Part shown: piece by piece, positions 1 through 7,197 of the stretch
Layout: each line of letters opens with the position of its first letter
How positions within the stretch are numbered: position 1 is the stretch's first letter
Source: Peptococcaceae bacterium CEB3
GTDB lineage: Bacteria; Bacillota; Desulfitobacteriia; Desulfitobacteriales; Desulfitobacteriaceae
Direction of reading: 5' to 3'
DNA length: 64,000 nucleotides
NCBI GenBank assembly: GCA_001029295.1
Contig: LDXJ01000054.1
Span: 1-64,000, forward strand
Position numbers and translations under genes: made by a program
Notes under the pieces: model-generated
The model's input: the letters and a program-made list of their open reading frames with translations, nothing else
Databases searched by the model: none
Told to the model about the DNA's origin: nothing

Positions 1-220
1 GACATCCTCCCCGCTTTAAAAAAGCGAGGATTCCCTGGAATTCCGTGCCCTCACGGGTTCACGCCAGGGTTCGGTCGGGTTTCGCGTCCGCGCGTACATT
101 TCTGCCGCCCTTCATTCGCTCTCCCATTGGGGCCGTGCCAAACGGCCCGCCCCGCCAGGTTCAAGGGATCACCTGCCCTCTACCCTGCCGGGCGGCAGCC
201 CTGTTGACCAGGCTGCTAAG
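1..220 (-). ncRNA. Putative reRNA (omega RNA) of TnpB copy 1, 3' scaffold part
   Basis: TnpB guide RNAs are known to be made from the 3' end of tnpB and the transposon right end, with the guide just past the terminus. Here the 220 bases between the tnpB stop and base 1 are non-coding, GC-rich and conserved with 24638-24856, and end in the 9-11-bp hairpin described for the element. The RNA itself is inferred; its guide falls outside the window. Confidence 0.45.
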
Positions 221-1381
221 TTATGCGGCTGTCGTTCTTCTCCGCGTCTTGGGCTTGAGTATTGTTTTTGCCCGTTTCTCTTCGCTCAGTCCGCTGATGG
301 CCTGGGCAATGTTGTCGGCGGCATTTGCGTCAATGTGCTTAACCTTTCCACACCGGGGGCACGTGTACCACCGGCCCGCCGGGCGGCTGGTTCTGACTTC
401 TCCGCACCGGCTGCATGTGAGACTGGTTAACTCCGGATTGACCAGCTCCACTTCGATTCCTGCCAAAGCCGCTTTGTATTCGATGAACTGCCTGAGCTGG
501 AAGAAGGCCCAGGAGTGGAGACTCCGTCCCGCGTCTTTGCGCTGCTTTTTCCGTTGGCTTTTCGTCCACCGGGCACCCCGCAGGTCTTCCAGGCGGATGA
601 CGCTGACTCCATGCGCTTTGGCAAACTCTATGATCCTGCGGCTGATGGTGTGGTTGATGGCCATGATCCAGCGGTGCTCTTTGTTCCCAAGTTTCCGAAG
701 AGCTTTGTGCGCCCCCTTCTTCTGGAGCTTTTTCCGCAGTTCTGCGTAGTGCCGCCGGATGTAGGCGAGTTCCGCCCCGCTGAAGAACAGGGTAGATCCG
801 AGGATGCTTGCAACCGCAAGGTCGATGAGCCCCAGGTCCACGCCCATATACTTCGGCGGCTTCTTCTCCGCTTTTACGCTGACGGTGAGCGCCAGGTGAA
901 TGTACCACTGTCTGCCGCATTTGATGAGCTGCGCCGTCCCTTGTTTGGCTTGACCGGAGAGCAGAAGTTCCAGGTACTTGACTTGGTACTTCTCTGCTTG
1001 AATGGGCACACCAACCCGTTTCTCCAGGGTGGGAAAGGAGACTTTCCAGGCGGCTCCGCCGTCCTGCATGGTCTCTTTCTCTATCCGGAAGTTCTGGTTG
1101 TTGAAGTCTGGCCAGAGCCGCTTGAACGATTTGGCATTTTTCTTGGCCTCGATGTCCCGGATAGCCTGGCACAAGACAGCGGCTGGCAAGGGTTCTGAGT
1201 GCAGCTTAGCATCCCCTGAGCTTTTGGGACGCATGGGCTTGTCAAGTCCTAGATACCGGTTCGCAAAATCGGTTGTCCGGTCGGCCATGGTCTGGTACAT
1301 GTCCTGTTTCGTCTTCGTGGAATTGAACAGCTTGAGCTTGATTGTGATGACTTGGCCTTTCTCTTCGTCAGTCTGTTTCAT
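221..1381 (-). CDS. tnpB: TnpB RNA-guided endonuclease (copy 1)
   Basis: 386 residues, full length for the family. The RuvC-like triad is intact: Asp182 in YMGVDLGLIDLAV, Glu265 in VIRLEDLRG and Asp351 in KHIDANAADN. A four-cysteine zinc ribbon (Cys323, 326, 341, 344) precedes the last Asp. Start ATG follows a strong GGAGGTG site. TnpB proteins cleave DNA guided by the right-end RNA and promote retention of IS200/IS605 elements. About 90 percent identical to the copy at 24857-26020, so one probably derives from the other within this ICE. The arginine- and lysine-rich C-terminus overlaps the presumed guide RNA scaffold. Nothing suggests it is inactive. Confidence 0.93.
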   Translation of the reverse strand: MKQTDEEKGQVITIKLKLFNSTKTKQDMYQTMADRTTDFANRYLGLDKPMRPKSSGDAKLHSEPLPAAVLCQAIRDIEAKKNAKSFKRLWPDFNNQNFRIEKETMQDGGAAWKVSFPTLEKRVGVPIQAEKYQVKYLELLLSGQAKQGTAQLIKCGRQWYIHLALTVSVKAEKKPPKYMGVDLGLIDLAVASILGSTLFFSGAELAYIRRHYAELRKKLQKKGAHKALRKLGNKEHRWIMAINHTISRRIIEFAKAHGVSVIRLEDLRGARWTKSQRKKQRKDAGRSLHSWAFFQLRQFIEYKAALAGIEVELVNPELTSLTCSRCGEVRTSRPAGRWYTCPRCGKVKHIDANAADNIAQAISGLSEEKRAKTILKPKTRRRTTAA

Positions 1382-1494
1382 TTCTTCACCTCCTCTCTAC
1401 ATGAAGAAAAGCCGCTGCATGATGCAACGACTTTTCTCGATTAAGTTCCAGGCAATTACAATTTCTTGTGCTTTCTCCCTCACCTCCTGTTTTT

Positions 1495-1700
1495 AGACAC
1501 ACAAAAAGAAGCCCTTACGGGCTTCTATTTTGTGGCAATATTTTAGGGTAGGCTTCGCCCCACCCTGTTTTTCTCATTTTATCGCGGATTTGGGCCGTTT
1601 ACAAGCCTTTTTTGGGCCTTTTTACAAAATATTTTTAGCAAAACTTTTGGGACGCGCTTTCATCCCCGGAATCAAATTCCGAGGTTTTCCCGCGCGTATC
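1495..1700. repeat. ICE dispersed structured repeat, copy 1
   Basis: One of four ~190-bp copies (also 5321-5520, 26133-26322, 29562-29762). Shared layout on the plus strand: CACACAAAAAGAAGCCC hairpin, then the hairpin AGGGTAGGCTTCGCCCCACCCT region, then CTCATTTTATCGC and TTTACAAGCC blocks, an A+T tract, and a closing hairpin. In copies 1 and 2 the closing hairpin is of the CCCCGGAAT/ATTCCGGGG type after GGGACGCG. Read on the minus strand, the first hairpin followed by CTTTTTGTGTG is a good intrinsic terminator. The repeat lies between the small ORF at 1672 and tnpB. Confidence 0.8.
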
Positions 1701-1779
1701 CTATAATTTCAGTTGTTCTTTCTTCATCCAAGGGCATGTCGAGCCCAAACAATTCCAGCACATCTTGATTAATGAGCAT
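1672..1779 (-). CDS. Possible 35-residue small protein
   Basis: Starts at an ATG eight bases after a run of G that can serve as ribosome binding site. The product is acidic and leucine-rich (it begins MLINQDVLELFGLDMP). No family recognised. Its last dozen codons lie inside the closing hairpin of repeat copy 1, which argues that the C-terminus is either fortuitous or was supplied by the repeat. An upstream in-frame extension exists but lacks a ribosome binding site. Could be a leader peptide, a remnant or not a gene. Confidence 0.3.
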   Translation of the reverse strand: MLINQDVLELFGLDMPLDEERTTEIIGYARENLGI

Positions 1780-1944
1780 GAGATCCCCCCCCTTTCTCAT
1801 CTTGAGCGAGTGTTCTTGTTGCATATTTCCCGTATTTGGCCGTATAATATGAGCGAGAGAAAACGCGAGATACTGCTCATATCCCGCGTCCCCCCGGTAC
1901 AACGAAACCACCACACATTAGGCGGCCTATAGGTGGACTAAGAG

Positions 1945-1989
1945 AGCGAAAGTAGCCCCCGTTGTCAAGTTGGGAGGGCTACTTTCGCT
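1945..1989 (-). terminator. Bidirectional terminator-like hairpin after the membrane gene
   Basis: Perfect 14-bp arms AGCGAAAGTAGCCC (1945-1958) and GGGCTACTTTCGCT (1976-1989) with a 17-base loop, placed 14 bases after the stop codon of the minus-strand gene ending at 2003. The T-tract is modest on both strands, but the stem is very stable. It probably ends the long minus-strand secretion operon. Confidence 0.7.
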
Positions 1990-2002
1990 TTTCCTGTCGT
2001 TT

Positions 2003-2626
2003 TTACGGCAGCTTCGACATGCGCGGAATAAGTTCCAACTCATACCCCAGTCGCTTTTTCATGGCAAATTTCCTTACCCTACCCCAGTTTCGCAAGATGT
2101 ACAAGGGGGACATGAGCGATAGGATGTTATGCGCTGTGACAATGTAATGATCCGGGTCGTTCGCGTCGCCAAGGCCAACAACTTTGACATCGTAAATCTT
2201 TTGCACTTCGGGGGAACAAATTACGTTCTTGTAAACCCACTTATGGGTGCTTGCCCTAATCCTTTTGTTTTTCTTGGCCAACTTTTGTAGCGCCTGGATA
2301 AACTCCTGTTTGAGCAATTCTGCTACTTTGGCATGTTCTTTGAAATAATCGAGCCGCCAATAACGCCAAAACCACCGAACGCTCATATGCAACGTATGCT
2401 GAAAACGACTGTAAACGGCATTGTTGCTAGCTCTGAAAAGGAAAATCGAATAAACGAGAAAGGCATATAGCACCATCATCACAAGCAGGTTGAACTCCGG
2501 TATCCTTTCTGCTAGCAACATGTTCAACAAGGAAAGAACAACGAAGCCCGTTAAGACGGAGAACCAAAAAGACATATAGCCCATTGTGGATTTTAGTGCA
2601 TAGCACCAGTACGGCAGTTTCTTCAC
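2003..2626 (-). CDS. Membrane protein of the ICE secretion operon, unknown
   Basis: 207 residues from a GTG placed six bases after GGAGG; a longer in-frame ATG at 2683 overlaps the upstream gene and has no ribosome binding site. Two hydrophobic segments lie in the first third (roughly residues 12-34 and 44-64), followed by a basic, aromatic cytoplasmic region rich in Trp, Arg and Lys. No family is recognised. Position as the last gene of the minus-strand operon, just after a small two-TM secreted protein, suggests an accessory of the conjugation machine, but this is inference from context only. Confidence 0.7.
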   Translation of the reverse strand: MKKLPYWCYALKSTMGYMSFWFSVLTGFVVLSLLNMLLAERIPEFNLLVMMVLYAFLVYSIFLFRASNNAVYSRFQHTLHMSVRWFWRYWRLDYFKEHAKVAELLKQEFIQALQKLAKKNKRIRASTHKWVYKNVICSPEVQKIYDVKVVGLGDANDPDHYIVTAHNILSLMSPLYILRNWGRVRKFAMKKRLGYELELIPRMSKLP

Positions 2627-2657
2627 AGTTTCCCTCCTCTTCTTTTTGCCACGAGAA

Positions 2658-3131
2658 TTATTGAAGCGCGTTTCCTGCCCCATTTTTGACCGTCAACACA
2701 ATCTCCGGCAGGAAATGAATCAGCACCACCACGCCTAGGCTGATGAGAATTCCGATGACCCCGGCTGCGATTACCCGCTTCCCGAGGAAGATCCCGAGCA
2801 GAACGAGCAGCACAGATCCGCCGACAGCCCAGACGAACAGGGGGATACTCCCCTTGAGAAGAAAGTTGTAACTCTGATTGCCGAAGTTGACAGCTTTATT
2901 GCCAAGCGCATTGAGATCAATCGGCTTGATTGGCCGCATTCCGTAATTGCTCTTGGACAAGGAGGAAAACGGTCCCGTAGAGGAAGACGGGGCAGAAGAT
3001 GGGGCCGTTGTGTTAGCCGGAGTAGCTGTGTTAGCAGGGGTGGTTGTTGTCGTACCCGCCGCGTAAGCAGGTACGGCCAAAAGGATGAGGAATAGCAGGG
3101 ATAGAAGGGTTGCCACGGTTTTCTTTCTCAC
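2658..3131 (-). CDS. Small secreted two-TM protein, VirB2/TrbC-like topology
   Basis: 157 residues from GTG. Visible: a signal peptide (about 1-25, ending AYAAG), a Thr/Ser/Pro-rich stretch (about 26-55), then two transmembrane segments (about 95-113 and 120-140) separated by a short basic loop. Signal peptide plus two TM helices is the layout of VirB2/TrbC pilins, and the gene is in a conjugation operon. The long Ser/Thr-rich linker is not typical of pilins, so this could instead be a surface accessory. The 138-residue protein at 15961 is a better pilin candidate. Confidence 0.65.
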   Translation of the reverse strand: MRKKTVATLLSLLFLILLAVPAYAAGTTTTTPANTATPANTTAPSSAPSSSTGPFSSLSKSNYGMRPIKPIDLNALGNKAVNFGNQSYNFLLKGSIPLFVWAVGGSVLLVLLGIFLGKRVIAAGVIGILISLGVVVLIHFLPEIVLTVKNGAGNALQ

Positions 3132-3137
3132 TGAAAA

Positions 3138-3269
3138 TCAGATCCTTTCTTTCCGGAGGGAGACTGCGAGTTCCCTCCTGCACAAGTCGTACTTGCGGTT
3201 AACACAGGTTTTGTTGGAACACTTGGCACACTGGCAGGTTCTGCCGTTACAGGTTCTGCAGAGACACAT
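3138..3269 (-). CDS. Cysteine-rich 43-residue protein
   Basis: An overlooked short frame: ATG at 3269, stop at 3138, with AAGGATGGTGATC upstream. It overlaps the last 23 bases of the RNase HI-SWIM gene. The product has eight cysteines in its first 30 residues, in two CxCxxC clusters (MCLCRTCNGRTCQCAKC) followed by two more, then a basic tail. Such spacing suggests metal binding (zinc ribbon or knuckle). No family recognised. The neighbouring gene also ends in a zinc-binding SWIM motif, and another cysteine-rich small protein lies at 5013, so a shared nucleic-acid or metal role is possible but unproven. Confidence 0.5.
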   Translation of the reverse strand: MCLCRTCNGRTCQCAKCSNKTCVNRKYDLCRRELAVSLRKERI

Positions 3270-3870
3270 CTTGGATCACCATCCTTTCTAGGGCAAGCAA
3301 GTGCTTGCAGTTTTTGCTTCGCTGGAACGCAGGGCAGGTACAGGCATGATTCTCTAAATCCACAGCGTAATCTTTCGTGCCATGCGCAACGTAAATTGCC
3401 CCCGAAAGGTGTTCCAGCTTCTCCATATCGAATACCTTTTTCTCGGTCTTGGTGCCCTGGTTGAGGGCTTCGTTGAGGGCTTCGTTGGAAAGCCGGTCTG
3501 CTTGCCGGTTCTGCTCTCTCGGCACCCACTTGAGGTTGGCAATGCGAGTCTCGCTGATAAGTTCGTTGGCTTCGGCACACAGAGGCCACAGGTGCGGCTC
3601 TTTCACCCGCCAACTCCCGTTGACCTGGTTGACTACAAGTTGGCTGTCGCCCCGAACCCACACCCCACGAGCTTTGGTCTCTCTGAGATACTTTAGGAGT
3701 TCGATGAGCGCCAGGTATTCCGCCTCGTTGTTCGTTTTTTCTCCAAGGTACTGAGATTTTTCCCAGAGCACTTCCCCCGTCTCCGCGTCCAGCAGGATAC
3801 AGCCGATGGCCGCCGGGCCGGGATTGCCTCGGCTGGCTCCGTCGAAATGTCCGACGATCACTTTGCTCAC
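3247..3870 (-). CDS. RNase HI domain fused to a SWIM zinc finger
   Basis: 207 residues. Residues 1-135 are a type-I RNase H fold: Asp10 in HFDGASRGNPGPA, Glu49 in TNNEAEY, Asp75 in RGDSQLV and Asp125 in NRQADRLS give the complete DEDD set for cleaving RNA in RNA-DNA hybrids. A charged linker leads to a SWIM motif (Cys177, Cys179, Cys188, His190, CxCx8CxH), a nucleic-acid or protein binding zinc element. RNase HI and SWIM in one chain is unusual. The start codon overlaps the stop of the CWB2 gene by 4 bp, so the two are co-translated. A role in removing R-loops or primers during ICE transfer is inference. Confidence 0.85.
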   Translation of the reverse strand: MSKVIVGHFDGASRGNPGPAAIGCILLDAETGEVLWEKSQYLGEKTNNEAEYLALIELLKYLRETKARGVWVRGDSQLVVNQVNGSWRVKEPHLWPLCAEANELISETRIANLKWVPREQNRQADRLSNEALNEALNQGTKTEKKVFDMEKLEHLSGAIYVAHGTKDYAVDLENHACTCPAFQRSKNCKHLLALERMVIQDVSLQNL

Positions 3871-4967
3871 CCCTTTCCGTTTAGAACATCGCTTACCTGT
3901 TGAACAACACGATCTGGAACGGCAGCAGTCCCTCCAAAAACATTAATCTGGGGATCTATGCCCTGCTGGCGTAAAGAGACCAGATAGTTATATACACTAG
4001 GCGGCAGCGATTTCGCGTTTGGATCGATCAAAACAATGGGGGCATTATTCGCTGCCGCTAAAGGAGCCCCCGCTAACGCATCCGGATAATTGTACCCGTC
4101 CGCTAGATATATCTGGTGCGGCTTCGGGAAAAACTTCTTGAGAATTACTCCAAGCGTTTTGAAACGATCTGCTCCAGCCAATCGTTCTATCTGCACATTG
4201 GGAAGAACGGCTTTGACCTGCGAAATCACCTTATCACTTACGACACCCTCACCCCCGACGACATAGATCTTTGATGGCGCATCTTCCTTAAGAATCTGAG
4301 GAAATACGGTATACTGAGACCAATCTGGTATACTGTCTTTCTCAGACAAAACGATGGGCCAGCCCATCCTTGCGGCTTCTGGTGCGATTCCCAAGGCATC
4401 CGCAAAATCGTAACCATTGACGATCACCATCGGTATTTGAGACGGTTTTTGATCGTTGATGCCCTCTTGTCCCAAAGTCATGTAGACAACACCCTGGTTG
4501 GTTAGAAATCGGTCTTGGGCCCCACATCCGATCTCGCTCACAACTCCCGCATTTTTCTTTAACCAATGTATGATCCTGGAAATAGGTGTTCCAACATCTC
4601 CTTTCCAAGCAGGAGGCGCATCTATTCCCCCCACATAATCCGCTTCGCTTATACTCATATTTTTCGCAAACATAAGGCTTTCCATGGAATCACTCACACC
4701 GTTTCCTCTCAGCAGAATCGGCTCTTTTGTTTGAGTAGCATACGTACAAGCGCTTAGAGCGTCCGGGAAATCGTATGCAGGTACAAACATTGCACTGTGT
4801 GCTTCCTGTGGGTTTTTGTTGAGTTCCTTGGCTATTGCAATCGCTGTCCCAAAGCGATCTGCGCCATAAAAACGATTAATTGCTTGTGGTGCAGCCTGAA
4901 CCGTCGTTGCCCCTACTCCCAACACGAATACCAAAGACATTGCCAAACAAAGAAATTTCTTAAACAT
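3867..4967 (-). CDS. Secreted cell-wall-binding (CWB2) repeat protein
   Basis: 366 residues: signal peptide (about 1-26, ending VQAA), then two to three repeats of the Clostridium-type cell wall binding 2 family, recognisable from RFYGADRFGTAIAIAKE, FPDALS, RLAGADRFKTL and YPDALAGAPLA, with alternating hydrophobic strands. CWB2 proteins bind anionic cell-wall polymers on Gram-positive surfaces. No further enzymatic domain is seen, so this is an all-binding-module protein, possibly a surface or adhesion factor that helps mating contact. It is co-transcribed with the RNase HI-SWIM gene. Confidence 0.88.
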   Translation of the reverse strand: MFKKFLCLAMSLVFVLGVGATTVQAAPQAINRFYGADRFGTAIAIAKELNKNPQEAHSAMFVPAYDFPDALSACTYATQTKEPILLRGNGVSDSMESLMFAKNMSISEADYVGGIDAPPAWKGDVGTPISRIIHWLKKNAGVVSEIGCGAQDRFLTNQGVVYMTLGQEGINDQKPSQIPMVIVNGYDFADALGIAPEAARMGWPIVLSEKDSIPDWSQYTVFPQILKEDAPSKIYVVGGEGVVSDKVISQVKAVLPNVQIERLAGADRFKTLGVILKKFFPKPHQIYLADGYNYPDALAGAPLAAANNAPIVLIDPNAKSLPPSVYNYLVSLRQQGIDPQINVFGGTAAVPDRVVQQVSDVLNGKG

Positions 4968-5012
4968 GCAAAAATCCCCTTTCTCCTTCTTTTGTTTCCA
5001 TTCCTTATTTCC

Positions 5013-5264
5013 TTATTCTCTGGAATACATTGTTTTCCTTTGAACCACCTCCTCAATTTGGGCACACCCCCGCCAGTTGTCGGTTCGCTCCGCCAGCGCA
5101 TCCAGTTCCCGGAGAAGCGTGCCCTCAGATGAGTACACTTTCTGCTTGTACCGGACGGCTTGGCAGCGGTTGGCGCAGGAAGTTCTTTGATCGCACTCTT
5201 GGCAGCAGACATTCTCGCATATGCAGTCCTCCGATTCGTTGCAAAACATAAATACGTCTCTCAT
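5013..5264 (-). CDS. Cysteine-rich small protein, 83 residues
   Basis: ATG preceded by AGGAAGGATTTCA. The N-terminal 35 residues hold eight cysteines (FCNESEDCICENVCCQECD and CANRC), enough for two metal sites. The remainder is a charged helix (SSEGTLLRELDALAER) with one more Cys. No family recognised. It sits upstream of the CWB2 gene in the same direction and lacks a signal peptide, so it is presumably cytoplasmic. With 3138-3269 it is the second cysteine-rich small gene within 2 kb, but the two are not obviously homologous beyond composition. Confidence 0.65.
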   Translation of the reverse strand: MRDVFMFCNESEDCICENVCCQECDQRTSCANRCQAVRYKQKVYSSEGTLLRELDALAERTDNWRGCAQIEEVVQRKTMYSRE

Positions 5265-5320
5265 TGAAATCCTTCCTTTCCTTCCCAGTTTTTGAAGCCC
5301 GGTATGCGCGTACCTTTTTT

Positions 5321-5520
5321 AGACACACAAAAAGAAGCCCCGAAAGGCTTCCATGTGTTTCCAATTATTTAGGGCAGGCTTCGCCCCATCCCATTTTTCT
5401 CATTTTATCGCGGTTCTGAGCCGTTTACAAGCCTTTTTGGGGTCTTGTGAAAAAATATTTTATCTGAGCTATGGGACGCGCTCTCTTCCCCGGAATTAAT
5501 TCCGGGGTTCTCCCGTTCTA
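5321..5520. repeat. ICE dispersed structured repeat, copy 2
   Basis: Second copy of the repeat described at 1495. It shows the same terminator hairpin (GAAGCCCCGAAAGGCTTC), the AGGGCAGGCTTCGCCCCATCC hairpin remnant, the CTCATTTTATCGCGG and TTTACAAGCC blocks, and the GGGACGCG plus CCCCGGAATTAATTCCGGGG closing hairpin. It is the most diverged of the four in its first half, including lost pairing in the second hairpin. It lies between the genes at 5586 and 5013, and fills most of the 320-bp gap between them. Confidence 0.75.
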
Positions 5521-5585
5521 TAGGTACTTAACAATACCTCTCTCTTATACGCGTGTTAGATCACTTAATTTTTGATAACGTACAC

Positions 5586-5963
5586 TCATCTTGCAATCTT
5601 GTACCCTATTCTGGCGCTTTTACCAAAAGGATACCCGCAGTCGCATACTGGACAGGGGGTGGCACCCAAAAACCTGACATAATCCTTCAATGAGTTAAAG
5701 TGCTGATAATGTTCTGCTTGACCGTCGTCAATATCAGGGTTTTCACAAGCCACAACAATAAAATAGGTAAGAATTCCTTCATTAACTAACTCCGGTAGAA
5801 TTGTTTCTACCTTAGAGAAGGGTATAGAAGTTTTACGAGACATTAAAGGAGCCGTGATTACATTCTGCTTCTTTAACTTAGAGAGAAACGCCATAATCGC
5901 CCTTACCGCCTGTTCGTTAAGATTGTACTTTTCTCCGATAGGAACTAATTTTTCTAATGACAT
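5586..5963 (-). CDS. Small winged-helix-like protein, unknown
   Basis: 125 residues from an ATG (the preceding GTG is an alternative) after GAGGCG. The first 80 residues look like a helix-turn-helix or winged-helix fold: helices around NEQAVRAIMAFLSKLKKQ and FSKVETILPELVNEGILTY. The C-terminus has CPVCDCGYPFGKSARIGYKI, a CxxCxC group that could bind metal. No named family is assigned. It follows the L,D-transpeptidase gene, separated by about 70 bp that contain an overlapping 35-codon frame of doubtful reality. A regulator within the ICE is plausible. Confidence 0.6.
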   Translation of the reverse strand: MSLEKLVPIGEKYNLNEQAVRAIMAFLSKLKKQNVITAPLMSRKTSIPFSKVETILPELVNEGILTYFIVVACENPDIDDGQAEHYQHFNSLKDYVRFLGATPCPVCDCGYPFGKSARIGYKIAR

Positions 5964-6033
5964 CACGGATTTTCGCCTCCTCGGTGATCTTGGGCAATTC
6001 CTTGCAAACTCTCGGCATCCGTTTTGCCATGGC

Positions 6034-6831
6034 CTACACCCCCCAGTTCCTTAGCTCAGCCGTTGTCCCTATCCACACCGGCGTTCCCAGCGGCACCTGG
6101 TCAAACACCTTCAGTATGATCTCGTTTTTGAGCTGCACGCACCCCTCCGTCTGCGGCTGCCCGACTCCCGCCCCTTTTGTCGTTCCGTGAATACCAATGG
6201 AATCCGGCTCGCTGTGTCCAACATCCAGCCCCAACCAGCGGGGACCCAGCGGGTTTTCGGGACTGCCGCCGGGCACCGGGGGCTTTTTGCCACCAGGGTG
6301 ATACACCGGATCGACTTCGCGGGAGATCACCCGGAATTTTCCGGTTGGGGTTTGTTCACCCGGTTTCCCCAGCCCAGCCGAAAAGGTTTCTTCCTTGTGG
6401 CCGTTCCGGAAAAGGCTCAGTGTGAACGTGCTTTTGTCTACCACCACCAAAACCCCTTGCGGCAGTACCGGCTTTGGCGGCGGCGCGGACTTCGGAACAG
6501 GTTTCGGTTTGGGAGGCGGCATTCGCTCCGCCTTCTGCGCCGGGGTGAGAATCTTCTGCCCCAATTTCTCCGGGGCTGTTTGCGCCACTATTTGTGCCAT
6601 GGGCACTACCGAAACCGCTACCTTAACTGCCGGCGCCTTTTGGGGAAGTATCGTATGCGCCTCGGCTATCCCGGCTACTAACGAAAATAGCCCTGCAATG
6701 AGGACTATTAGTCTTGTTCTGCGATTTTGTTTTCGCTTTCTTATACACGCTGGATCGATGGTCCTTCGCCTGGTACGATGGGAAGCGATTGGGAATAGCG
6801 ATTCTCTTCTATCGGCATTTCCACCCAGCAC
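6034..6831 (-). CDS. Membrane-anchored L,D-transpeptidase (YkuD domain)
   Basis: About 265 residues; the first possible start is a GTG inside the upstream gene. One N-terminal TM segment (about 41-57) follows a very basic stretch, then a Pro/Lys-rich linker, then a YkuD fold from about 125: strands LVVVDKSTFTLSLF, TPTGKFRV, IGIHGTTKG with His215, and the nucleophile Cys231 in TEGCVQLKN. The usual motif is SHGCIRL; here the His and Arg next to the cysteine are Glu and Gln. The family makes 3-3 peptidoglycan cross-links or anchors proteins. Next to a lytic transglycosylase and the secretion genes, it may remodel the wall around the conjugation channel. Confidence 0.85.
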   Translation of the reverse strand: MLGGNADRRESLFPIASHRTRRRTIDPACIRKRKQNRRTRLIVLIAGLFSLVAGIAEAHTILPQKAPAVKVAVSVVPMAQIVAQTAPEKLGQKILTPAQKAERMPPPKPKPVPKSAPPPKPVLPQGVLVVVDKSTFTLSLFRNGHKEETFSAGLGKPGEQTPTGKFRVISREVDPVYHPGGKKPPVPGGSPENPLGPRWLGLDVGHSEPDSIGIHGTTKGAGVGQPQTEGCVQLKNEIILKVFDQVPLGTPVWIGTTAELRNWGV

Positions 6832-7163
6832 CCGTTCTCACCTACCCCTTCCACCTTGAGATTTTCCGGCTGCATCCACTTTTCTACTTCTTTTTCCGCA
6901 TCGACTAACCGGCCCAACCTTCGCGCAACCTCGATTTTGTACCAGTGCTGAAACTCGCGCGTCTTCACCAGCCTCTCAAACGCAATTTTGCGGTTCTGGT
7001 GCTGGCTCCGTTCTTCCCGGCTCTCCCCTACGGCCCCGCTGGCCGGATGCACAATCCGGCACGCTGAGGCCGTTTTGTTTTGGTGCTGCCCGCCGGGTCC
7101 TCCGGCACAAAAATACTGCATTTTGAAATCCTTTTTGGTTATTGAGAACAGAAGTTCTCGCAT
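6741..7163 (-). CDS. Stand-alone peptide-release-factor domain (GGQ) protein
   Basis: 140 residues, starting at ATG eight bases after GGAGG. Contains only the class-I release-factor catalytic domain: AGGPGGQHQNKTASACRI with the GGQ loop that reaches the ribosomal peptidyl-transferase centre, then the helix REERSQHQNRKIAFERL. There is no codon-recognition domain, so it resembles ArfB/PrfH-type hydrolases or phage release-factor-like proteins rather than RF1/RF2. Unlike ArfB, the C-terminus is not a long basic tail but an acidic, Glu-rich one. Its last ~90 bases overlap the transpeptidase frame. Role could be ribosome rescue or stress response; substrate not deducible. Confidence 0.8.
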   Translation of the reverse strand: MRELLFSITKKDFKMQYFCAGGPGGQHQNKTASACRIVHPASGAVGESREERSQHQNRKIAFERLVKTREFQHWYKIEVARRLGRLVDAEKEVEKWMQPENLKVEGVGENGCWVEMPIEENRYSQSLPIVPGEGPSIQRV

Positions 7164-7197
7164 GTTGCATTCCTCCACTTTCTATATCGTTTTTCGA

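Larger units (their letters stand above)
1..1480 (-). mobile_element. TnpB-only IS200/IS605-type insertion, copy 1
   Basis: Read on the minus strand, the unit runs from a left end with a 13-bp stem (arms 1407-1419 and 1423-1435), through tnpB, to a right end whose last bases are GGGGAGGATGTC at base 1. The right end holds a 9-bp hairpin (9-17 with 21-29). About 1.4 kb is nearly the same as 24638-26110. No TnpA transposase is present, so movement would need one in trans. The window begins exactly at the right-end terminus, so the flank, and therefore the guide of the associated RNA, is not visible. The left boundary is approximate. Confidence 0.75.

Noticed and set aside
339-1172. 277-residue open frame opposite frame to TnpB
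   Set aside because: Shadow of the tnpB coding region; lacks a binding site and has an Arg/Gln/Pro-rich composition typical of an antisense-phase frame.
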